Positions 13,184-25,744 of a DNA stretch of 64,000 nucleotides are shown here, in pieces (position 1 is the first letter of the stretch; each line of letters begins with the position of its first letter). A model generated the notes under the pieces. That model searched no databases, was not told where the DNA came from, and saw nothing but the letters and a program-made list of their open reading frames with translations. Position numbers and translations under genes: made by a program. This stretch comes from Laburnicola sp. R22_1 (taxonomy: Eukaryota; Ascomycota; Dothideomycetes; Pleosporales; Didymosphaeriaceae), in the NCBI GenBank assembly GCA_014281115.1, contig JACONQ010000019.1, positions 248,001-312,000 on the forward strand, read 5' to 3'.

Positions 13184-15352
13184 TATTATGGGCTGGGACT
13201 TCGCCCAGCCTTAGGGCTTGGCAAAGGGACTCTCTTATAAAGGAGCCTATATTTAGGCTTTCTTTTATCTTCTTAGCTATATCAATTACAATTATTAACA
13301 CTTACTATAGTTATACCTTAAAGTTAGTTTATTATATTAAATATAGCTTTTCTAAGAAGAGGATATTATTAATATAATATTAGAGAGTTAGAATACTTAT
13401 TCTAGTAAGGGTCTAACATAATAAGAGACTCTTTAACTAATACTATCTTAGCTATACTACCTATAGGAGAAGGTAGAGAGGAGCTAGGCTTAGGTTTAAA
13501 CCCTATTAGCCTAAATAAAAGAACTGTATAACTATATAGCAGTAAAAGAAATATCTACTATAATAGCTATAATATTACTATATATTCTAATATCTAGCAC
13601 TATACTAAATCCTCCTAGTAGTATAATAGGTAATAAAGTAATACTAGCTTAAGAATCTTTACTAGTAACTATAACTATTTAAGGCGCTAAATAAAAACTA
13701 TTACCTAAAGGGGACCCCTTTAATAGTAAGAAAAGCTAGTATCTAGCTTAGTAAGTTTTAATTAAGTATAAGCTTAATATAAATATAGAGTTTATTAGTA
13801 GTATATAAGTCTAGTTCTACTATATCTAAAAGCAGCTAGGCCTATAGGTCTAGACTAAGGTCTAAATCTTCTACACTAAAGATAGAAATAAATATAACTA
13901 AAATAATCTTAAAAGATTTCTAACTTATTTAAACTTTATTTATTTAGATAGGTATGCTATAAAGAAAGTATATATAAAACTAAATAGTATAAAGTAAGGC
14001 GCATATAAACTTTTTAAGACGTTTTTCTAATAATTTATAACCTTACTAGCAAAGGTAAAAGGTATAATATAGTTAAGGGACTAGAAACTATATAGGTTAT
14101 AATACGCATTAAATTTGCGTATATAAAAGGTTGCTATAAACTAAAGTATTACCTATAATAGCTAGAATATAGCTATAGAGGAGTACTAAAAAATTACAAT
14201 TAATATTAAGACTAGTACACTAGAGGCACGCTTAATTACTTAAAACACGCCTACTTAAAAGCTAAAATAAAATAAAAAGAGTAATATAAAAATAGTCTTA
14301 GTAGTAGTAACAAAGACTATACTAAGTGCTAAAGGGTCTAAAAGTAGTGCTGCGCTAAACTAAAAGTAGGCTAATTAAATTCTTAACTATATTTTCTAGT
14401 AGTATTAAGTAGTAGGCTTTTATATCTATTATAGGGAGAAGGGCTATATAGGCTATAATTACGCAAATATATTAGTAATTTAGGTAGTTACTATAATAAT
14501 AGCAAAATTACTAGTATAGAAAAAAGTAAAGAAAATATTAAAAATATATAGCTCCTAGTAGAAGTTTAAATAAAAAGTAAGAAACTAGTATATTAGTAAA
14601 AGGGGAAACTAAGGTATAATAGTATAGGCCTAGGCAGAAGGGACAATAAGGGATAAATAAGCTACTACTTATTATATTTATATTCCTTACTAATCTAGGC
14701 TATATAAACGCCTTAGTTAATATAGAATATAAGTGTTTTACTATAGTAGATAAGTCTATAGCACAATATTATAAGGTAAAGATAATACTAATACTATTAT
14801 AGTAGTTAGAATAAGTAGTATAAGACTTAGAGGCTTTAGTAGTATAGAAAATTATAGTAATTTAGTATAACTTATAAGGGTGGCGCTAGACGCTTTATAC
14901 TTATATAATTCTAGGCCTCTAGTATTAAGTTATTTTAAAGTTACTATAGCTATACTAGATAAGGGGCGTGCTAAATATAGAAAAAGGAAAGCTTTAACTC
15001 TAAAGGGCGTATAAGCTATAAGTACCTAATAAAAACGTGCTAGCAAGGTAAAGCTATACTTTATTTTAAGTAAAAAAATAGTTTAGACAGTAACTTTAAT
15101 TAGAGCATAAGCTTAAAATCTAGCACTATTATATTAACAATAATAGAAGATATTACCTAAGTCCTAAAAATAAAGTTGCTACACTAAACTAAGTTATATA
15201 GTATAACCTAAAAGGGCTATTCTATAAATAGTAAGAGAATAAAAAATAGAAAGATATTACTAGAATAGTTAGTGGATTTTGAGAATCTATTTAATAAGTT
15301 AAAGGCAACCGCTCTTTCTCTATATTAGAGTAGGGCTAACTACTATAATAAG
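13184..15352 (+). mobile_element. Gypsy element G, copy 1, 5' part (split by inversion)
   Basis: Starts with a 153-bp LTR (13184-13336) and is collinear with the first 2171 bp of the intact copy at 18288-25739. It stops at 15352, exactly where an X repeat begins. Target duplication ATCTT lies at 13179-13183. Its partner ATCTT occurs in inverted form next to the 3' LTR at 31928-31932, so the missing 3' half is the inverted segment 31933-37008. All frames are destroyed by RIP. Confidence 0.87.
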
Positions 15353-16297
15353 TGTGAAAAGTGGATAAATAGATAAGAAGGTGATCGAGTTGGTATTGTT
15401 AAACTGGTTGATTTATTTTAATAAACTGGCTACCTAGCAATCTATATACAAAATAATTTAGACTAACGAACACTTAGTTTTGTATAGTTTAATTATGCCT
15501 TTAACTTTTATGCGTGCTAGTGTTTTAAACTAATGTTTGAACTAGTGTTTTATATGCAATAGTGTTTTATATGCGAGCTATTGTTTTATATGCAGACTAG
15601 TGTTTTATATGCAAGCTATTATATGCAAACTAGTGTTTTATATGCAAACTAGTGTTTTATATGCAAACTAGTGTTTTATATACAAACTAGTGTTTTATAT
15701 GCAAACTAGTGTTTTATATACGAGCTATTGCAAACTTTGTTTTACTATTGCTTAGTTGTGACGTTAACAATAAACGCCTTATTTTATTACTCCTTAGTTT
15801 ATTATACGCTAATGTATTTTATATTATAAAACAAGTCTTTTATATGTTATATTTTGTTTTTAGTAATAAGTAATTTAATACATATAATATTGCCTTGTTT
15901 AGTATATTCTTTTTAGCAATTGCTCAAAATTGTTAAAGCGCTTGATTGCGACAAGTTTGTCAAACGTTATTAATTTAGAAAAATTAATTACGAGCTTATT
16001 TATATTACGATAGCGTATTTTATAATATTTATTAGGTTAGTTTTATATTATATTTTGGTTTTAGTTTTAAGTAAATTAATACATATAATATTGGATTTCT
16101 TACAATTATCTTTTAGTAAACTTTTTGTGCGTTACTTAAAGTTGACTTTGGCTTTAATTGCAACTTATTGTCGGAACGACTATTTTAGTTTATTTTTAGG
16201 TAGCTTATAGTTATTTATCTATTTATCTTTTATTATAACAGCGAAATTCTAACATGTTATTTTATTATTTATTTTGCTTACTAATATAGTTTTAACA
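15353..16297 (-). repeat. X LTR, copy 1 (solo, half-tRNA-primed retrotransposon family)
   Basis: About 945 bp, starting TGTGAAAAGTGG and ending GTTTTAACA on the plus strand (TG..CA in either direction). It is near-identical to 38374-39347 and to the reverse complement of 37009-37963. It retains many CpA dinucleotides, unlike its surroundings. It holds a tandem array of a 19-bp unit around CAAACTAGTGTTTTATATG at about 15545-15735. The TSD ATAAG lies just left (15348-15352), with its partner beside the second copy (37004-37008). The minus orientation follows from the primer-binding site next to the third copy. Confidence 0.82.
15545..15735. repeat. 19-bp tandem repeats inside X copy 1
   Basis: Roughly eight to ten imperfect copies of a unit like CAAACTAGTGTTTTATATG, differing mainly by C/T and G/A. 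The same array occurs in the other two X copies, so it belongs to the LTR. Confidence 0.85.
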
Positions 16298-16394
16298 ATT
16301 ATTATATAAGACTTTAAGGTTATAATCTAGTATAGCTATCCCTTGCCCTAATAATACTATTACTACTAAGTAGGCAGTTACATATCTATACGTG

Positions 16395-16428
<34 letters not shown>

Positions 16429-16644
16429 GAGCTAGCTAGAATTAGTATTATAAAAGTTAAACGCCTAATATTACTAACTATATAGTAGTAAGATATAAGT
16501 ACTACAGTAAATAAATTACCTTAGCTAGTTTATCTTATATTAATAAGTATATTAGGACTATAAATATAAAATTTAACTTATAGCTTACTTTTTCCTAGTT
16601 TAGTTGCCTTATACTTAGCTATATTAATAAGAATTACTAGATAA
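16298..16644. repeat. Unclassified AT-rich segment with (AAT)n microsatellite
   Basis: Right flank of X copy 1. It includes an uninterrupted run of about eleven ATA/AAT triplets at 16396-16429. No gene is visible. Before the inversion this segment would have been adjacent to the X copy now at 37009. Confidence 0.5.
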
Positions 16645-17270
16645 ATTTTTAAAGGTAATAGGAGAGAATAGGTAAAAATTATAAAAGGCTCTAGAAGAAT
16701 AAAGTAAGGCTATTTAACCTAAAAAAGCTATAGCGTAATTATTAGAGTAGAATTTATATAGAATAGCTATAAGAGGTGTTAAGTATATATAGGTACACGC
16801 TTATACTATAAGATTTCTATAGAAAATAAAAAGAGTAATAGATAGATGTTTAGAAATTAATAGGTTATTATTAGTAAAGTATAGTAGAGTGCTATTTAGT
16901 ATTAAGAGCAGGGAGCGCGTACGCAATTTATTATATATTATAGTAATAGGTATATTTAAAGGTTTTAAGTAGTTAATTATCTAGTAAGGTAGTAGTAAAA
17001 AGTAGGTATTAATTATCTACTAACGCAGTAGGTAGGCAAGTAGTTAAAGTGTTATTATTATTAAGTTTATTGTTTTAGAAGTTAGGGAGAGATATTAGAA
17101 AAACTTTAACGCGCTTTAGTTCTAGGGCTTAGCACTTGTATATAATATTATATAATATTATATTATATAAGCGCTAGTAACGCAGTAAAAAAATGCAGTA
17201 ACTAAATATAGTAGGCCACTTAAAACTAATAAGTAGAGGCAGTTTATACTCCTGCCTAGAAGGGAAAGAA
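16645..17270 (+). repeat. Repeat Y, copy 2 (uninterrupted)
   Basis: About 625 bp, matching 1515-1878 joined to 12538-12786, which shows the empty site of element Z. It lacks the Z insertion. There is no coding potential; class unknown. Confidence 0.68.
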
Positions 17271-18287
17271 ATACCTTAGTCTTAAAGGAAGAAAATAAGA
17301 TCTAGCTCTAGTATAGGGATTACTTATTTAACTCCTATCCTAATAAAAACTTAGACTAGAAAAATATAAAGTTTATAATTATATAAGTAGTAAACTTCTA
17401 TAATATAAAGCTAAATATTTTATCTAAAGTTTACCTACTATTCTTAGTAAATTATCTCCGCTTAGCTAAAGAAAATCTCCTTTTAACTAGACTATAAATA
17501 ATAGAATGCCTAAAGTTATTATTATTAAAAGGGAAGAGAAATAAGTTATAAAAGACATCTTAGCTAAGAAGCCTACCTAAAAAAAAACCCCTAAAGTTTA
17601 CTCTACTAAGTTAAGTAGCTAAATAATACTAATTTAACTTAAGAACTTACTATAAATCTCTCTACTATAAAAGTATTAAACTACTAAAAATATACACCTT
17701 TTAGTTTTAAAATAATATTAAAAAGTTACTTATAAATTTTTATAAGAACTTTTAAAACTAATAAACACACTATAGCTTCTAGCTTAGAAGTTACTTTTTT
17801 AGTGGGAAACTTATAAAGCTACTACTAGAAAAACGTTAAAATAAACTTTAAACCTCTAATCTTCTCTACTAATTACTTAAAAATTAGTAGAAAATAAAAT
17901 TATAATCTACTAAAAAAGTAAAAATACTTAAAGAAATATAATAAACTTATTAGAAGCACTAGCTTCTAATTAGGTAGATAGAAGAAAAAGATATTATTTC
18001 CTTTATAATAAAACTATATAGGTTTTAAGTAATAAAAGTTAAAATAGTAAGAAAATAGAAAAAACTCTGTCTTAAAAAAGAATATTATAATAAAGAAGAA
18101 AAAGAATATAGTATAGCTAAAAAGAAATACTTATTTAAAAGCTAAGCTTATAGCTTAGCTAAACCTATAGAATTTATAGACTATATAAAAAAACACCTCT
18201 AGACTTTATTAAAAGAGCCAAATATAGGCTTAGAAAATTCTAATATTCTAAAAAATAAAATAAGAATACTACTTATTTACTTAAGAT
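17271..18287. repeat. Unclassified RIP-degraded sequence, left of Gypsy G copy 2
   Basis: AT-rich and frame-free. It continues at 25745 once the Gypsy element and one AAGAT duplication are removed, so it is probably an older element into which G inserted. Confidence 0.45.
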
Positions 18288-18440
18288 TATTATAGGCTAG
18301 GACTTCGCCTAGCCTTAGGGCTTAGCAAAGGGACTCTTTTATAAAGAAGCCTACGTTTAGACTTCCTTCTATCTTCTTAGCTATATCTATTATAATTATT
18401 AATACTTACTATAGTTATACTTTAAGAATAGTCTATTATA
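18288..18440 (+). repeat. 5' LTR of element G, complete copy
   Basis: 153 bp. It matches 25588-25739 and the LTRs at 13184-13336 and 31933-32085 (inverted). It contains the hairpin-like GGCTAGGACTTCGCCTAGCC. Confidence 0.88.
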
Positions 18441-20947
18441 TTAAATATAGCTCTTTTAAAAGAGTATGTTACTAATATAATATTAAAGAGTTAAAATACT
18501 TACACTAGTGAGGGTCTAACATAATAAGAAGCTTTTTAACTAATATTATCTTAGCTATACCACCTATAGGAGGAGGTAGAGAGGAGCTAGACTTAAGTTT
18601 AGACCCTATTAGCCTAAATAAAAGAACTACGCAACTATATAGTAGTAAAAGAGATACCTACTATAATAGCTACAATATTACTATATATTTTAACACCTAG
18701 CACTATACTAAACCCTCCTAGTAGCGTAGTAGACAATAAAATAATACTAGCTTAAGAACCTTTACTAGTAACTATAACTATTTAAGGCACTAGATAAAAA
18801 CTATTACCTAAAGGAGACTTTTTTAACAGCAAGAAAAGCTAGTATCTAGCTTAGTAAGTTTTAATTAAGTATAAATTTAATATAGATATAAAGTTTATTA
18901 GTAGTATATAAGCTTAGTTTTACTATATCTAGAAGTAGCTAGGCTTATAGGTCTAGGCTAAGGTCTAAACCTTCTATACTAAGGGCGGAAATAAATATAA
19001 CTAAAGCAATCCTAAAGAATTTTTAACTTATTTAAACTTTATTTATTTAAATAAGTATACTATAAAGAGAGTATATATAGAACTAGATAGTATAAAGTAG
19101 GGCACGCATAAACCCTTTAAGACGTTTTTCTAATAATTTATGGCCTTATTAGTAAAAGTAGAAGGTATAATATAGCTAAAAAACTAAAAACTATATAGGT
19201 TATAATATGTATTAAATTTGCGTATATAGAAGGTTGCTATAAATTAAGGTGTTACTTATAATAACTAAGATATAGCTATAGAAGAGTACTAGAAAATTAT
19301 AGTTAATATTAAGACTAGCGTGCTAAAGGCACGCTTAATTACTTAGAATACGCCTACCTAAAAGCTAAAATAGAATAAGAAAAATAATATAAAAATAGTC
19401 TTAGTAGTAGTAGCAAAGACTATACTAAGCACTAAGGGGTCTAAAGGTAGTGCTGCGCTAAACTAAAAGTAAACTAATTAGATTCCTAACTATATTTTCT
19501 AGTAGTATTAAGTAGTAGGCCTTTATATTTATTGTAGGGAGAAGGGCTATATAGGCTATAATTACGCAAATATATTAATAATCTAAGTAGTTACTATAAT
19601 AGTAGTAAAATTACTAGTATAAAAAAAAGTAAAGGAGGTATTAGAAAATATATAGCTTTTAGTAAAAGTCTAAATAAAGAGTAAGGAACTAGTATATTAG
19701 TAGAGGGGGAAACTAAAGTATAATAGTATAGACCTAGGTAGAAGAGATAATAAAGAATAAATAAGCCGCTACCTATTATATTTATATTTCTTACTAATCT
19801 AGGCTATATAGACGCTTTAGTTAATATAAAGTATAAGTATTTTACTATAGTAAATAAGTTTATAGCGTAATATTATAGGGTAAAGATAATACTAATATTA
19901 TTATAGTAGTTAAAATAAGTAGTATAAAACGTAGAGGCTTTAGTAGTATAGAAGATTATAGTAATTTAATATAACTTATAAGAGTGGCGCTAGACGCTTT
20001 ACGCTTATATAATTTTAAGCCTTTAGCGTTAAGTTATTTTAGGGTTACTATAGCTATACTAGATAGAGGGTGTATTAAATATAAAGAAAGGAGAGTTTTA
20101 ATTTTAAAGGGCGTATAGGCTATAAGTACCTAATAAAAATACGCTAGTAAGGCAAAGCTATGCTCTATTTTAGGTAAAAAAAGATAGTTTAAATAGCAAC
20201 TTTAATTAGAGTATAAGTTTAAGATCTAGTGCTACTATATTAATAATAATAGGGAATATTACCTAGATTATAAAAATAAAGTTGCTACGCTAGACTAAAT
20301 TAGATAATATAACTTAAGGGGGCTATCTTATAGATAGTAAGAGAATAGAAGATAAAAAGGTGTTGCTAGAATAGCTAGCAGATTTTAAGAATCTATTTAA
20401 TAAGTTAAAGGCAACTACTTTTTCTTTATATTAAGGTAGGGCTAACTACTATATTAAGCTAAAGAAGAGCCTAAATAGAGAAGTACTAGACTTGCTATAG
20501 GGCCCTTTTTATAGTATATTATAGGAATAACTTATTAAGTTATAAAAATAACTAATAGAGCTGTTAGACAAAGACTAAATAAGGGTAAGCTTCTTAATAA
20601 CTATTGCGCTAGTATTACTAGCCCTAAAGTCTAGTAATAAATAGTAACTATATATAGATTATAGGGAGCTAAACGCTAGAATAGAACTAAATTAATATTT
20701 ACTGCTACTAATAAAGAAAATATTATAGATATTAGCTAAGGTATAGTAGTTTATAAAAGTAAATATTTAGACTGCCTTTTATTAGTTGTGTATAGTACTA
20801 GGTAATAAACACTTAACTATATTCTATACTTAGTTTAGGCTATTTAAATAGCTAGTAATATCTTTTAAGTTAGTAAAGAGACCTATAATATTCTAATATT
20901 ATATTAATAGCATATTAAGGGGCTTACTTAGAGTGATTTATATAGTG

Positions 20948-20971
20948 TATTTAGATAATATTCTAATTTAT
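20948..20971 (+). pseudogene. Reverse transcriptase active-site relic of element G
   Basis: Translation gives YLDNILIY in the expected distance from an LVMSF motif. The second catalytic Asp is changed to Asn. Confidence 0.85.
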
Positions 20972-23900
20972 TTAAATAGGTTTCTTAATAACTATTAGTA
21001 GTAAATATATAAAGTTCTTTTTTAACTTTAAAATATAGGGCTTAGTATTAATCTAACTAAGTGCAAATTTATAGTAAAAGAAGTGTAATACCTAGAGTAT
21101 ATAGTAAGAGTAGGCAAATTAGTGCAATCTAACCTAGAAAAGGTTTAGGTAATTTTATAGTAAGAAGCCCTAATAATAGTATATAGAGTGCAATAATTTA
21201 TTAGGTTTATAAACTTTTATAGAGACTTCTTAAAGAATTTTTCTAAGGTAGCGGCGCCTCTACACTATTTTATAAAGAAGGATATATTATTTTAGTAGGA
21301 TAGCGTAAAGAATAAGGCGTCCTATACCCTTAAGAACGCTTTTATTTTAGGCCTAATTCTAGTTTTATAAGTGTCTAAGAGGGAGACCTTTTTAAAAATA
21401 GATTACTCTAAAATAGTAATAGGAGGTTATTTATTATAGAAAATTAATAGTATATAGCACTTAGTAATATACTACTTAGTAGCTCTTATAGTAGTATAGT
21501 AGAACTATACTATTTATAATAAGAAATTACTAGTAATTATCTAGTATATAGGAGTATAGATACTAGAGTTAATTAGTATATATAAGCCTTTTACAGTACT
21601 TATAAATTATAAAAATCTAAATTACTTTATAAAGATTAAGAAACTTAGTAAGTAATAATATTAGTAGTTAGAAACTATAGTAAAGTTTAGCTTTTATTTA
21701 TACTATAGGTTATAGGTAGTAAGATTAGATATACTAAGTAGAAGGAAGTAAAATATAGGGTAACAAACACGTATCTAGGCCCTATTAATAAATTCTTAGT
21801 TAATCTGTATTTTAATAATAAGAATAAGGGTAAAAGTAAGTGTATTACTAGTAAGACGCTTTATCTTCTAAAATATATATATATAAGGGCTATAGGACTA
21901 AGTAGTATAGATAAATAGGCAGTATTACGCTTACTATAAGGTGGTGCTATTAGGTATAAGAATATTTCTAAAAAGGCAAAGACGTAGTACTAGATTGTAG
22001 ACTACTTAATTAGCGCCTATAGTATACTACTATAAAAAGGCGTATTATAAATACCTTTCTTTAAGCTATTAATAATAACTATTATTTAATAAGCGTATAA
22101 GTTACTACTAGTAGGCTATCTAGAGAAGAATAAAACATTCTATATAATATACTAGGGCTACTACTGAAAGGGGATATTAGAGAATATAAGGCGTTATATA
22201 CGCAATTACTATTATTTTAAACTATATATTAATAGACGCTAAGTATAGAAATAGCTGCAACTACTTTTAATTATAGATTAATATTAGTTTATAATATTTA
22301 TAAACTTTATAGTAGAACTACTATAAAAGAACGCAAATACGCCTTAGTATCTACTAGTAATTATAAACTAACTATCTAAATATATATAGCTAGAGACAAC
22401 TACCTTTATAAAAGTAGAACACTATATAAAATTATTTATTAAGGTCTAGTAGTAGTTTTAGGGTTTTCTATTATCTATTATAACTAACTAAAAATTAGAC
22501 TAGCTAGGGCGTTTTTAAACTATATTATATTTCCTAGTTAGAGTTAAGTAGAAACTTTCTACTACGTACTATTTCTAGATAGATAGTAGTATAGAAAAAG
22601 TAAACTAAAAGGTTTAAGTTATATTATATATAATAGTAAACTTTAAATAAATAGATTAGCCTAACTATCTCCTAGCATATTAACTAGCCCTAAATAACTA
22701 GATATTAAACATTACTAAAGTATTCTTAAACCTACTACTTAATAGATATAATATAAACCTGCTAGAATAAATAAAGCTACCTAGTATATTATAAAATAGC
22801 CCCTAGGAAAGAGTAGTACATTTCCTTAACTATTTAAAAAGAGGTATAGCGCTAATTTAGACTATAATTATATAGGCCTAATAGTAGTAGAAAAATATAG
22901 TAAACTAAGCACATTAACTTATAGAGTAATTTAAGGTAAGTAATAGGGTATAGTTTTTCCTACGCAATATTAAAATAAACTAGCTTAGCTAAAAGTTTAA
23001 CTAGCTATAGTAGCGCTATATAGCTAAGAGGGTAGATATACTACTTATAGTTATACTTAACTTACTAAAGAATATTTATAAAACTATTTATATAGATCTT
23101 TTAAAGTAGGCGGCAAATAACCCTTTTCTAAGCTAAGAACTAGAGAATTTCTAACTAGGCCTAGTACTAATATTCTAAGAAGAGGATAGAGATCTAAATA
23201 AGTTTAAGGTAGAAGAAATACTATATATAAAGAATGCGAGAGGAAAGAATAAATAGTAAGTTCTAGTTAAATAGTTAGCTTAGCTAAATCTAATATAGTA
23301 TTCTATAGAAGACTTTATAGATATAAAAATACTATAATACTTTAAAGAGAAATAGAGAAATATATAATATTATAATAGCCTTTAGAGGCAGGAAAGACGC
23401 TAAGTAGGATAAGTTTTATTATTTAACTAAGACTAGACTAACGCTAAAGATAAGAATAGTAAAAGTCTTACTATATTACGCACTATAAAGCTAGATTTAC
23501 CTATTAAAATAGTTTAAATCTAAGTTAGAGCCTAAAGAAAAAGAATAGTTATTACTATTATTATTATTAGTAGTTTTAATAGTAGTAGGATAGCTATAGC
23601 TAATAATAATATTAGGGTAAATAGGGCTAGAAGCAAAGAGGAGGAAATATTAGAGATATTTAAAAAAAGACTAAGTAGGGGAAGGAGTAGTAATAGAACT
23701 ACTAAGCTAGAGAGGGTCCCTATTTAGGGCCTAAATAGAAGGTAAAATAATAAGAGTATAAAGTTAGTAAAGAGGGATAGTATATAGCTAGTAATAGGCG
23801 TAATATATTATAGGCTTACTAAACTAAGTTAAAAAAGGTATAAAAATAATAAGACTAATAGTAAGGAGACTGATAGTTACTTAAGGGTAACTCTAAATAG

Positions 23901-25587
23901 TAGGTGCATTAATAGTAAAAGTAATAGTAAGAGTAGTAACTAAAAGTGTAAATAGGAGCTTTATTATAGTTAAAAGATAAAAAGGATAGCTTCTAATAGG
24001 AGTACTAATAATAACTAAAAAAGGTAGAGTACTAATATAGGGCTTAAGATACTATTTAAGGTAGTAATAGGAGGATGCTAGAGTAGGCTTAATTATTAAC
24101 TAATTATTTATATTTTTAAGTAAAAGGAGGCTGCGCTTAGTAGATAATTTTAGACACACTTACTTATACTCTAAGTTCCTAATATACTAACTAAAATATA
24201 GCGCAAAGTTATTATAGTATTATTTCTACTAAGCTAAGGTATTTTATATAGCTTAAGTAAGCTATATAAAAGCTTAGAAACTATATAAGGGTAAAAAATT
24301 AAGGTTAAAAGTATTGCCTAAAGGAAGAGATAAGTTAATCCTAAAATAGTTAAAGGAAGTAAATAGGCTAGGAAAGGTATAAATAAAGAATACTACTAGC
24401 GTGTTTACTTATATATTCTAAAGAAAGTATTAGAACTAATAATATAAGCAATAGAAGTAGGCGTTAAAAGTTAAGTAGAAGCTGCGCTACTTCTAAGCTA
24501 TCTTATTATATATCTAGTTGCTAGTATTAACTTAGTATAAATTATAGTTATTATAACTTTAGTAAATATATTTAACCTAGTAGGATAAAGTATATTAAAG
24601 GTAAGATAAGACTATAAGCTTCTAGCTAATAGAGTAATAGGTCTACTTATAGGCAAAATAATAAGTATATAATATACCCTTACTAGGGGTGTACCTATAT
24701 AAGGAATTAGCTAGAGTAGTACTAATAGGGGCCTAATAGAAAGTATTTACTTAGTCTAGCTATATATTTTAAGTTAATTTAAATAAATCTTATACTACTT
24801 AAAGTTATATTATTTCTTTTCTTTTTAGTGTTAAAATCTCTTTTAATAAGGTACTTTTAGATCTAGCGCTCATGCTTAGAATGCTAGTAAGGCTATAAGA
24901 TAGTTAGTAATAGAAAACTAGCTAGGGAAGAGATATATATAGAATTATTATAAGATAAGAAGATATAGATATTATTATAAAGGGGTTAGTTAAGTAGATT
25001 ATTACTATTACTAATAGTAGTAGTATTCTTACTAATACTATTAAGAGACTAGTTTAAACTCTAGATAAGAATAGAGATAGTAATAGTAGAGGTAAGAAAA
25101 AAACTAAGAGAGACTAGGGCGAAAGTAGGATAACTTAAGGATAGAATAGAGTAGGAGGTAGAATTAAAGAGGGCTAGAAGTGGCGCTAGTATAAGCGCTA
25201 ATACTAATAGCGCTAAAGTAGCGCTAGTAGAGAGTAGGCGTATATTAAAATAAAATATAGGCCTAGGAGGAAATAAGTAAGGAATTAAGGGGGCTTAATA
25301 AAGGGGTAGAAATAGAGAATAGAAAAAAAATAATAATAATAAAGGGTGTAAGAAGTAAAAGAGATAGAGTTGTTATATAATAATAACAAAAATAAAATAA
25401 AACTAAAGTTATTTTAATATATTAACTAAAAAAGTGCATTAAATAATAAGAAATATTAGGGTAGGTAGTAGAGTAGGTATAGTAAGGTAGTAACCTATAT
25501 AGCAGTTATAGCTAATAGGAGTTATATTTATAATATTAAAAGGATAATTAGGAACTACTAAGAAGGGGAAGAATAACTTAGGGGGTA

Positions 25588-25739
25588 TATTATAGGCTAG
25601 GACTTTACCTAGCCTTAGGGCTTAGCAGAGGGACTTTTTATAAAAGAGCCTATATTTAGGCTTCCTTTTATCTCTTTAGCTATATCTATTATAATTATTA
25701 ACACTTACTGCAGTTACACCTTAAGGATAGTCTATTATA
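25588..25739 (+). repeat. 3' LTR of element G, complete copy
   Basis: 152 bp, matching the 5' LTR apart from transitions, followed directly by the AAGAT target duplication. Confidence 0.88.
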
Positions 25740-25744
25740 AAGAT

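Larger units (their letters stand above)
18288..25739 (+). mobile_element. Gypsy LTR retrotransposon G, complete copy, RIP-degraded
   Basis: 7452 bp with short LTRs (18288-18440 and 25588-25739, about 153 bp) starting TATTATAGG and ending TCTATTATA, the RIP forms of TG..CA. A perfect 5-bp duplication AAGAT flanks it (18283-18287 and 25740-25744). In the plus orientation the RT palm region reads LVMSFKLVKRPIIFQ followed by YLDNILIY (20948-20971), matching the Gypsy pattern LVMPFGL..AP..FQ and YLDDILIY. Asp-to-Asn and many in-frame stops are consistent with RIP. Gag lies at about 18.5-20.3 kb, and protease, RT, RNase H and integrase follow. It is non-functional. Confidence 0.9.

Noticed and set aside
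15545..15735. Regularly spaced 19-bp repeats resembling a CRISPR array
   Set aside because: Units are contiguous without unique spacers, the sequence is eukaryotic, and the same array occurs in all three X LTRs.
16298..16340. A degraded tRNA 3' half matching the anticodon-arm sequence at 38351
   Set aside because: The resemblance on the reverse strand (TTATAACCTTAAAGTC) cannot be aligned to a tRNA by RIP-type changes alone.
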